This document shows positions 1-5,104 of a DNA stretch of 5,262 bases, piece by piece. The notes under the pieces were generated by a model. It searched no databases, was not told the origin of the DNA, and saw only the letters and a list, made by a program, of their open reading frames with translations. The position numbers and the translations under genes were made by a program. How positions within the stretch are numbered: position 1 is the first letter of the stretch; each line of letters begins with the position of its first letter. This stretch comes from an uncultured Eubacteriales bacterium (GTDB taxonomy: Bacteria; Bacillota; Clostridia; Oscillospirales; Acutalibacteraceae). The stretch spans positions 1-5,262 of the forward strand of contig ONWP01000019.1 of NCBI GenBank assembly GCA_900321595.1, in the 5' to 3' direction.

Positions 1-6
1 AGGAGG
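1..6 (+). promoter_or_regulatory. Consensus Shine-Dalgarno site for the first gene
   Basis: AGGAGG lies at the very start of the window with a 6-nt spacer before the ATG at 13. This is a perfect anti-SD complement at good spacing and supports that ATG as the true start. The promoter of this gene lies upstream, outside the window. Confidence 0.85.
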
Positions 7-12
7 ATCAGC

Positions 13-513
13 ATGTATCAGTCCGAAACTTTTGTGTTCAACAGTCTTCCGACGAGCGTCGACGAGCTGCGCGCGTTCCCGGAATTCTCCCTCGACACGC
101 CCTTCAAGGGCGCGGCGCTCGCGCTGGCGGCGCTGATGTACTATGAGACAAATCCGAACGTCTGCTATGACATGATCGACGCGCTGCGCGGCCCGGCGCC
201 GCTGACCGTCTACGCGAAGCAGTTCCTGCGCGACCGGCTGGGCGGCAAGATGTACGTCGTGCGCTCGTTCTTCGCCGGGTCGAGCCCCGCCAACAGCTAC
301 ACGCCGACGCAGCCGTGGACGGTCACGGCCCATGTCAATTCCGACGCCTACCTGACCGGCGACCGGACGAACGTCTTCGTGCAGAGCTCCGGCGCGGACT
401 CTCCCAGACCCATCCAGATGCGCCTCAAGCCCAGCGAGGGCCGCTGGTACGTCACCGAGATCCAGTGCCTTTCCGACATCCGGACCCCGGCGAACGAGGA
501 TCCCTGGGCGTGA
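13..513 (+). CDS. Small conserved hypothetical protein (possibly DUF6935-like)
   Basis: A 166-residue protein of unknown function; I cannot assign a biochemical role. It has no signal peptide, convincing membrane segment or Cys/His metal site, so it is probably cytosolic and soluble. The N-terminal part (about 1-75) looks helical, with an Ala/Leu-rich stretch near 34-44. The C-terminal part (about 78-155) looks beta-rich: a segment around YVVRSFFAGSSPANSY (79-94), a TVTAHV strand, VFVQSSGADSPRPIQMRL (122-139) and a WYVTEIQ strand. From memory this pattern, especially the SSGADSPRP segment, resembles the DUF6935 family of gut Firmicutes, but that needs a profile search. The start is set by the perfect AGGAGG at 1-6. 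The stop codon (511-513) sits inside the -35 element of the promoter that appears to drive purA. The gene is therefore probably the end of an upstream unit rather than part of the purA operon. Confidence 0.8.
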   Translation: MYQSETFVFNSLPTSVDELRAFPEFSLDTPFKGAALALAALMYYETNPNVCYDMIDALRGPAPLTVYAKQFLRDRLGGKMYVVRSFFAGSSPANSYTPTQPWTVTAHVNSDAYLTGDRTNVFVQSSGADSPRPIQMRLKPSEGRWYVTEIQCLSDIRTPANEDPWA

Positions 514-538
514 CAGGCGACCGAAAACGCTGTATAAT
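510..538 (+). promoter_or_regulatory. Sigma-70/SigA-type promoter (P1) upstream of purA
   Basis: The -35 element GTGACA (510-515, 5 of 6 consensus) and the -10 element TATAAT (533-538, 6 of 6) are separated by exactly 17 nt. Transcription would start near 545, giving a leader of about 113 nt before the purA ATG at 658. The -35 overlaps the TGA stop of the preceding gene. The match is far better than expected by chance in GC-rich surroundings, but it has not been tested experimentally. Confidence 0.65.
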
Positions 539-561
539 TATGTGAATAATTCTATATTGGA

Positions 562-590
562 ATAACAAAACAAAATGACGGGAGTATAAT
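562..590 (+). promoter_or_regulatory. Possible second promoter (P2) with its -10 box in the hairpin loop
   Basis: ATAACA (562-567, 4 of 6) and TATAAT (585-590, 6 of 6) are separated by 17 nt. The start would fall near 597, so the resulting mRNA would carry only the descending arm of the 567-610 hairpin and could not form it. The AT-rich background makes a chance -10 more likely here than at P1. Confidence 0.35.
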
Positions 591-612
591 ATACCCTGTC
601 ATTTTGTTTTTT
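567..612 (+). terminator. Intrinsic terminator or leader attenuator between P1 and purA
   Basis: The arms 567-582 (13 bases plus GGG) and 594-610 (CCC plus 13 bases) pair perfectly except for one bulged T at 597. The 11-nt loop (583-593) can itself close by three A-T pairs. The 3' arm ends in TTTTGTTTTTT, giving a U-tract. The A-rich 5' arm mirrors the T-rich 3' arm, so the element could work on both strands. It may simply end transcripts from the first gene. However, promoter P1 lies upstream of it, so P1 transcripts must pass through it to reach purA, which suggests attenuation. Confidence 0.7.
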
Positions 613-645
613 GCGCCGCAAACTGCGCATTATCCTACGAATACA

Positions 646-653
646 GAAGGTGA
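646..653 (+). promoter_or_regulatory. Ribosome binding site that fixes the purA start
   Basis: GAAGGTGA, 4 nt before the ATG at 658, matches the anti-SD sequence (AAGGTGAT core). It selects the ATG at 658 over an in-frame TTG at 604, which lies within the terminator U-tract and has no binding site. Confidence 0.85.
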
Positions 654-657
654 TAAG

Positions 658-1932
658 ATGTTGACATCTATCGTCGGAACCAACTGGGGCGATGAGGGCA
701 AGGGCCGCATGGTCGATCTGTTCGCGTCGCGGTATGACATCGTCATGCGTTATCAGGGCGGCAACAACGCCGGGCACACGGTCATCAACCATCGGGGGAA
801 GTTCATCCTGAATCTCCTGCCGAGCGGCATCCTGAGCGAGACCACGGTCAACGTCATGGGCAACGGCATGGTCATCGACGTCGAGCATCTGACCGGAGAG
901 GTCAGAGCGCTGACCGACAAGGGCGTCGCCGTGACGCCGGACAACCTGAAGATCAGCGACAAGGCCGTTATCTGTATGCCTTATGACAAGCTGATGGACT
1001 GCCTCGAGGAGGATCGCCTGGGCAAAAACGCCTACGGCTCCACCCGGCGGGGCATCGCGCCGGTCTACGCCGACAAATACATGAAAAAAGCCGTGCGCAT
1101 GGGCGATCTGCTCGATCCGGCGGCGCTGCGCGAAAAGCTCGAGGGCGTCGTCGAGTGGAAAAACCTCACCGTCGAGCGCGGCTACGGCCACGCGCCGGTG
1201 GACGTCCGCGAGATGTACGACTGGCTGATGCAGTACGCCGCGCCCTTCGTCGATCACATCGTCGATACGACGTATTATCTGAACGACGCGCACGCGGCGG
1301 GGAAGAGCGTCCTGTTTGAGGCGCAGCTGGGCGCGCTGCGGGATATCGACTTCGGCATCTATCCGTTCACGTCCAGCTCCAACACCATCGCGGCGTACGC
1401 GCCGATCGGCGCCGGCGTGCCGAATCTGCGTCTGGACGGCGTGATCGGCATCATGAAGGCCTATTCCTCCTGCGTGGGCGCGGGCCCCTTTACCTGCGAG
1501 CTGTGCGGGGCGGAGGGCGACCGTCTGCGCGAGCTGGGCGGCGAATACGGCGCGGCCACGGGCAGACCCCGCCGCGTCGGCGGCTTCGACGTCGTCGCGT
1601 CCCGGTACGGCACGCTGGTGCAGGGCTGTACGGAGCTGGCGCTCACGAAGCTGGACGTGCTCTCCGAGTACGAGCGCATCCCCGTCTGCGTCGCCTATGT
1701 GATCGACGGCGAGCGCGTCGACCGGTTCCCGGTGGGGCCGCGTCTGGATCGGGCGAAGCCGATCTACGAGTACCTGCCCGGCTGGCGGTGCGATATCTCC
1801 GCCTGCCGGAAGAAGGCGGATCTGCCGCGGGCGGCGCTCGACTATGTGAACTATATTCAGTCGCAGGTGAACTGCCCCGTGCGCTACGTCTCCGTCGGCG
1901 CCGAGCGCGAGGCCTGCGTGGAGCTGTACTGA
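658..1932 (+). CDS. purA: Adenylosuccinate synthetase
   Basis: A 424-residue cytosolic enzyme, full length for the family (about 425-430). It converts IMP, aspartate and GTP to adenylosuccinate, the first committed step from IMP to AMP. Visible motifs, in order: the P-loop-like NWGDEGKG (9-16) with catalytic Asp12; GGNNAGHTV (34-42) with catalytic His40; GSTRRGIAPVYADK (127-140), binding IMP; EAQLGALRDIDFGIYPFTSSSNT (221-243); TGRPRRVGGFD (301-311), the aspartate/IMP loop; LTKLDVL (329-335), guanine recognition; and a C-terminal VSVGAERE (411-418). Residue 224 is Leu where E. coli has the IMP-contacting Gln of EGAQG; from memory this EAQLGALRD form occurs in clostridial enzymes, so it is probably a lineage variant and not damage. 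The start is the ATG after GAAGGTGA. It is the first gene of a four-gene run, and its stop is 1 nt before the next start. Expression probably depends on P1 and the leader hairpin. Confidence 0.97.
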   Translation: MLTSIVGTNWGDEGKGRMVDLFASRYDIVMRYQGGNNAGHTVINHRGKFILNLLPSGILSETTVNVMGNGMVIDVEHLTGEVRALTDKGVAVTPDNLKISDKAVICMPYDKLMDCLEEDRLGKNAYGSTRRGIAPVYADKYMKKAVRMGDLLDPAALREKLEGVVEWKNLTVERGYGHAPVDVREMYDWLMQYAAPFVDHIVDTTYYLNDAHAAGKSVLFEAQLGALRDIDFGIYPFTSSSNTIAAYAPIGAGVPNLRLDGVIGIMKAYSSCVGAGPFTCELCGAEGDRLRELGGEYGAATGRPRRVGGFDVVASRYGTLVQGCTELALTKLDVLSEYERIPVCVAYVIDGERVDRFPVGPRLDRAKPIYEYLPGWRCDISACRKKADLPRAALDYVNYIQSQVNCPVRYVSVGAEREACVELY

Positions 1933-1933
1933 T

Positions 1934-3118
1934 ATGATCGTAGAGAAAAACGACCTCCGCGATTTTCTGGAGGAAAACGATGTAAAATTCGTCCGGCTGA
2001 TGTTTTCGGACGTGTTCGGTCTGATCAAGAACATCTCCGTCATGCCGACCGAGATGGATAAGGCGATCTCCGCCGGGATCCCGGTGGAGGCCTGCGCCGT
2101 GACCGGCGACCGCGCCGACCGGCAGACCGTGTACCTGATCCCCGACCTGACCACGGCCGCGCTGCTGCCGTGGCGGCCGTCCACGGGGCGCGTCGTGCGC
2201 TTTTTCTGCGAGATCCGGCTGGCGGACGGAAGTCCCTACGAGCTGGACTGCCGCAGACTGCTGCGCCGGACGCTGCAGAAACGGATGAAGCAGGGCCTGA
2301 GCTGCACCGTCGGCGCGGAATGCGAATTCTACCTGTTCCGCACGGACGCGGACGGCGAACCCACGTCCGTCCCCTTTGACAGGGGGACGTATCTGGACGC
2401 GGAGCCCCGCGACCAGGGGCAGAACGTCCGCCGGGAGATCTGCCTGACGCTGGAGGATATGGGCGTCTCGCCGCAGGCCAGCATGCATGAGGCGGGGCCC
2501 GGGCAGAATGAGATCGACTTCCGCTATTCCGACGCGCTGACCAGCGCCGACAACGTCATCACGCTGCGTTCGGTCGTGGAGACCGTGGCGGCGGGGCGGG
2601 GTCTCTACGCGACCTTCGACCCGAAGCCGATCCCGAATGAGCCGGGCAGCGGCTTCCACATCAATCTGATGCCCTATCGCATGACCGAGCCGCAGAGCCG
2701 CATCGACGCGCCGTTCGCGGCAGGCATCCTGACGCACGCCGCGGCGCTGAGCGCGTTCCTCAATCCGGTGGAAAGCTCCTACCTGCGGCTGCGCGAGCCG
2801 GGCGCGCCGTCCGAGCCCGGATGGAGCCGCGCCTGCGGTTCGCCGATGATGCTCCTGCCGGAGCCGGACGCCGAAGGGCGCACCCGCGTCATGCTGCGCT
2901 CGCCCGATCCGATGGCGAACCCGTACCTTGCCTACGCGCTGCTGCTCGAGGCCGGATTCACCGGCGTGGAACAGGCGTTGACGCTGCCGGAGGCCGGCGC
3001 GGCGCGGCGCGCGCTGCCCGCGACCGTCGAGGAGGCGGCCGCGCAGGCGCACGCGAGCGATTTTATCCGCGCGATCCTGCCGGAGCAGCTCCTGCGGATC
3101 TATACGCATTGCCGCTGA
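1934..3118 (+). CDS. Glutamine synthetase type I-like protein, shortened, with altered active site
   Basis: A 394-residue member of the GS-I superfamily (usual length about 440-470). The N-terminal beta-grasp domain is visible at about 15-95 (VKFVRLMFSDVFGLIKN; IPDLTTAALLPW). The catalytic domain follows from about 102 with AECEF (128-132), HEAGPGQNEIDF (185-196), GSGFHIN (238-244), SSYLRL (281-286) and RSPDPMANPYLAYALLL (322-338). Metal-ligand residues E129, E131, E186, E193 and H242 are kept. Several residues important in Salmonella GS appear lost: the Glu flap residue (327) in the EAP loop, Arg339 of NRS (here CGS), Arg344 of RIP (here LLP), Glu357 (here Met320) and the second His of GSGxHxH (here Asn244). 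The segment that carries the adenylylation Tyr and the last helix are also short. It may be a different gamma-glutamyl ligase or a non-catalytic sensor. GGAG at 1920-1923, inside the end of purA, supplies the binding site. The ANTAR gene follows after 4 nt. Confidence 0.85.
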   Translation: MIVEKNDLRDFLEENDVKFVRLMFSDVFGLIKNISVMPTEMDKAISAGIPVEACAVTGDRADRQTVYLIPDLTTAALLPWRPSTGRVVRFFCEIRLADGSPYELDCRRLLRRTLQKRMKQGLSCTVGAECEFYLFRTDADGEPTSVPFDRGTYLDAEPRDQGQNVRREICLTLEDMGVSPQASMHEAGPGQNEIDFRYSDALTSADNVITLRSVVETVAAGRGLYATFDPKPIPNEPGSGFHINLMPYRMTEPQSRIDAPFAAGILTHAAALSAFLNPVESSYLRLREPGAPSEPGWSRACGSPMMLLPEPDAEGRTRVMLRSPDPMANPYLAYALLLEAGFTGVEQALTLPEAGAARRALPATVEEAAAQAHASDFIRAILPEQLLRIYTHCR

Positions 3119-3122
3119 GCCC

Positions 3123-3710
3123 ATGACGCCAGATCCCCGAGCCGTTCTGCTGGTCTCATCCAGCGAAAAGGGCACGCAGGCCATCCGGGCGCTGCTGCGC
3201 GATACGCCGTTTTCCGCTCTGACCGTGGCGAACACGGCCGGGGAAGCGCGGCGCATGGCCTTCGGCGGCCGGTTTGACGCGGTGATCGTCAACGCGCCGC
3301 TGGGAGATGAATTCGGCACGGATCTGAGCATCGACCTGGCGCGGGGCACCACGGCGGGCGTGCTGCTGGTGGTGCGGCAGGAGCTGACCGCGAAGGCGCA
3401 GGCCGCGACGGAACTGTACGGCGTACAGGTGCAGGCGAAGCCCTTTGACCGGCACGAGCTGGTGCACAATATGTATCTGCTGGCTTCTGTGCGCGACCGG
3501 CTCGCCGTGCTGGAGAACGAGAACCGCAGGCTCAAGGCGAAGCTGGCGGAGATCAAGCTCGTCGGCCGGGCGAAGCACGCGCTGATCGAGCAGCTGGGCA
3601 TGACGGAGCCGCAGGCGCACCGGTATATCGAAAAGCAGGCGATGGATCTGCGCGTTTCCCGCGGGGAAGTGGCGGAGACCATCCTGAAGACCTATAACGA
3701 AACCGATTGA
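3123..3710 (+). CDS. ANTAR-domain RNA-binding antiterminator with degenerate receiver domain
   Basis: A 195-residue cytosolic regulator. Residues about 6-120 form a receiver-like domain. The acidic pocket is replaced by SSS (12-14), and the phospho-acceptor position in FDAVIVNAPLG is Asn57, not Asp. The switch Thr/Ser also looks lost, while Lys106 (AKPFD) remains, so phosphorylation control is unlikely. A charged linker helix, probably coiled coil (about 122-146), precedes the ANTAR domain (about 137-192), recognised by VGRAKHALIEQLGMTEPQAH, then YIEKQAMDLRVSRGEVAETIL. ANTAR proteins bind paired hairpins in nascent RNA and prevent termination (NasT, AmiR, EutV). Pseudo-receiver members such as AmiR and NasT are controlled by a partner protein. 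The adjacent GS-like protein is the obvious candidate partner here, by inference. There is no convincing Shine-Dalgarno before the ATG at 3123, and the upstream stop is 4 nt away, so translation is probably coupled to the GS-like gene. Confidence 0.92.
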   Translation: MTPDPRAVLLVSSSEKGTQAIRALLRDTPFSALTVANTAGEARRMAFGGRFDAVIVNAPLGDEFGTDLSIDLARGTTAGVLLVVRQELTAKAQAATELYGVQVQAKPFDRHELVHNMYLLASVRDRLAVLENENRRLKAKLAEIKLVGRAKHALIEQLGMTEPQAHRYIEKQAMDLRVSRGEVAETILKTYNETD

Positions 3711-3728
3711 AAAGAGAGGATAAATGAC

Positions 3729-4913
3729 ATGGAGTATGTATTTTCCGACAGAATTTCGACGCTGAAGCCCTCCGCGATCCGTGAGATCCTGAAGGCGACC
3801 AGCCAGGGCGACGTGATCCCCTTCGCGGCGGGCAACCCCGCGCCCGAGGCGTTCCCGGTCGAGGACGTGCGCCGCCTGTCGGCCGAGATCTTCGCGGACG
3901 ACCCCATCACGGCGCTGCAGTACGGCATCAGCGAGGGCTACACCCCGCTGCGGCAGGTCGTTTTCGCCGATATGCAAAAGCGCTTCGGCGTCGGCACGGC
4001 GGACGACGATATTATCATCACCTCCGGCGCGCAGCAGGTGGTCGACCTGACGGCGAAGGTGCTGCTCAACGAGGACGACGTCGTCATCTGCGAGGCGCCC
4101 TCCTTCATCGGCGCGCTGAACACCTTCCGCTCCTACAAGGCGCGGCTCGTCGGCGTGGACGTGGAGGCCGACGGCATGGATATGGACAAGCTGGAGGCGA
4201 CGCTCCGGCGCGAGCCCGGCGCGAAGGTCATTTACACGATCCCGAATTTCCAGAACCCCAGCGGCGTGACCATGAGCTGGGCGAAGCGTCAGCGCCTTTA
4301 CGAGCTGGCGAAGCAGTACGGCGTCATGGTGCTGGAGGACAACCCCTACGGCGAGCTGCGCTGCCGCGGCGAGGACGTCCCGGCGATCAAGACGCTCGAT
4401 AAGGACGGCATCGTCATCTATTCCGGCTCCTTCTCGAAGATCCTGGCCCCCGGCATCCGCGTGGCGTTCACGATCGCGCCGAAGAGCGTCATCGCGAAGA
4501 TGACCGTCGGCAAGCAGGCCAGCGACGTCCACACGGCGTGCTTCAATCAGATGCTGGTCTACCGCTGGATGACCGAGTGCGACTATCTCGGCCACATCGC
4601 GAAGATCCGCGACAACTACCGGGAGCGGCTCGACCTGATGTGCGGCCTGATCGACGAGAAGTGGGGCGATTTCGTGACCTACGTGCGGCCGGAGGGCGGT
4701 CTCTTCATCTGGTGCGAGCTGCCCGAACGGGTCGATATGCTCGGCTTCTGCCGCGCGGCGGCAGAGCGCAAGGTGGCGGTCGTGCCCGGCACCGCGTTCC
4801 TGATGCAGCCGACCGACACGACGCAGTGCATCCGCCTGAATTTCTCCACCCCCACCCGCGAGGGCATCGTGAAGGGTATGGAGATCCTCGGCGAGATGAA
4901 GAAGGACTATTGA
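3729..4913 (+). CDS. PLP-dependent class I/II aminotransferase (aminoadipate/aromatic-like group)
   Basis: A 394-residue fold-type I aminotransferase of normal length, moving an amino group between an amino acid and a 2-oxoacid, often glutamate/2-oxoglutarate. Visible features: substrate-entry AAGNPAPE (33-40); LQYGISEGYTPLR (63-75); phosphate-binding SGAQQ (99-103); NFQNPSG (173-179) with Asn176 for the cofactor O3'; LEDNPYGEL (202-210) with Asp204 for the pyridine nitrogen and Tyr207; SGSFSKILAPGIRVAF (232-247) with Schiff-base Lys237 and phosphate-binding Arg244; and CIRLNFS (367-373) with Arg369 for the substrate carboxylate. The pattern fits the LysN/KAT-II and MocR-aminotransferase group, but there is no GntR-type DNA-binding domain. 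Specificity cannot be read from the sequence. AGAGGA (3715-3720), 8 nt before the ATG, fixes the start. It follows the ANTAR gene by 18 nt and is the last gene before the terminator at 4928. Confidence 0.93.
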   Translation: MEYVFSDRISTLKPSAIREILKATSQGDVIPFAAGNPAPEAFPVEDVRRLSAEIFADDPITALQYGISEGYTPLRQVVFADMQKRFGVGTADDDIIITSGAQQVVDLTAKVLLNEDDVVICEAPSFIGALNTFRSYKARLVGVDVEADGMDMDKLEATLRREPGAKVIYTIPNFQNPSGVTMSWAKRQRLYELAKQYGVMVLEDNPYGELRCRGEDVPAIKTLDKDGIVIYSGSFSKILAPGIRVAFTIAPKSVIAKMTVGKQASDVHTACFNQMLVYRWMTECDYLGHIAKIRDNYRERLDLMCGLIDEKWGDFVTYVRPEGGLFIWCELPERVDMLGFCRAAAERKVAVVPGTAFLMQPTDTTQCIRLNFSTPTREGIVKGMEILGEMKKDY

Positions 4914-4927
4914 TCCGAACACCATAC

Positions 4928-4961
4928 GCGCGGCGAAGGGCGACCCTCGCCGTGCTTTTTT
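4928..4961 (+). terminator. Intrinsic terminator of the purA-aminotransferase run
   Basis: The arm 4928-4940 pairs with 4944-4955 through 12 base pairs (one G-U, one bulged A at 4937) around a CGA loop, followed at once by six T (4956-4961). It begins 15 nt after the aminotransferase stop. No matching T-tract lies on the other side of the hairpin, so it acts on the + strand only. Confidence 0.92.
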
Positions 4962-5025
4962 GCGCAAAAAAAAGATGAAATGTCGGGGGAAAAGCGACCA
5001 AATCACGTTTTGGATGCTTTATAAT

Positions 5026-5093
5026 ACCACCTGACGGGAGTCGATCCCGGCTGCGCGGCGAGATAATGCTTGTATTTTTATCCGTCGCGTGGT
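5026..5093 (+). other. Long-range stem-loop upstream of the candidate RNA
   Basis: Positions 5026-5037 (ACCACCTGACGG) pair with 5082-5093 (CCGTCGCGTGGT) with one C-C mismatch and one G-U. Inside it, CGGGA (5035-5039) can instead pair with TCCCG (5045-5049) in a small hairpin. This part of the 349-nt stretch after the aminotransferase carries no credible reading frame. It may be an operator, an RNA structure on an earlier-starting transcript, or an accident of local composition. Confidence 0.4.
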
Positions 5094-5098
5094 AAAAT
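5070..5098 (+). promoter_or_regulatory. Extended -10 promoter for a candidate small RNA
   Basis: The -35-like TTGTAT (5070-5075, 3 of 6) and the -10 TAAAAT (5093-5098, 5 of 6) are 17 nt apart, and the TG at 5090-5091 gives a TGN extended -10. The predicted start near 5105 coincides with the first base of the long stem at 5105-5116, which raises its credibility. The inverted arms CGTCGC (5083-5088) and GCGACG (5105-5110) flank the -10 and could be an operator. Confidence 0.5.
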
Positions 5099-5104
5099 GG
5101 CAAT

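Noticed and set aside
604..657. In-frame upstream extension of purA from a TTG
   Set aside because: The TTG lies in the U-tract of the hairpin, has no ribosome binding site, and the added residues are not found in the PurA family, whose proteins begin just before the GDEGKG motif.
545..657. Canonical ANTAR target (two hairpins with hexaloops having A at position 1 and G at position 4) in the purA leader
   Set aside because: I could not find two such hexaloop hairpins here or in the 3' spacer by eye. If the ANTAR protein acts on this leader it would have to use a divergent site.
538..2184. Long open frame of 548 codons on the - strand across purA
   Set aside because: It is antisense to a certain purA, its translation is Arg/Ala/His-rich low-complexity sequence, it has no recognisable domain, and such frames are expected opposite GC-rich genes.
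1643..3682. Long open frame of 679 codons on the - strand opposite the GS-like and ANTAR genes
   Set aside because: The composition is a Arg/Ser- and His/Arg/Ala-rich shadow, with no family motif, and the + strand genes explain the whole stretch.
3724..3765. Alternative ATG at 3724 before the aminotransferase
   Set aside because: It is in another frame and stops after 13 codons. The ATG at 3729 has the better spacing from AGAGGA.
3156..5006. Long open frame of 616 codons on the - strand opposite the ANTAR and aminotransferase genes
   Set aside because: It runs through the terminator at 4928-4961 and has shadow-like composition, without a ribosome binding site or domain.
5020..5025. TATAAT as the -10 of another promoter
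   Set aside because: No acceptable -35 lies 16-18 nt upstream (ACCAAA at 17 nt) and there is no TGN extension, so it is much weaker than the 5070-5098 candidate.
4975..5031. Short open frame of 18 codons downstream of the terminator
   Set aside because: It has no ribosome binding site, no promoter between the terminator and the ATG, and its residues resemble nothing known.
5033..5050. tRNA T-arm-like hairpin (CGGGA/TCCCG)
   Set aside because: The loop does not match the TTCRA consensus, and no matching acceptor, anticodon or D arms are found on either strand.
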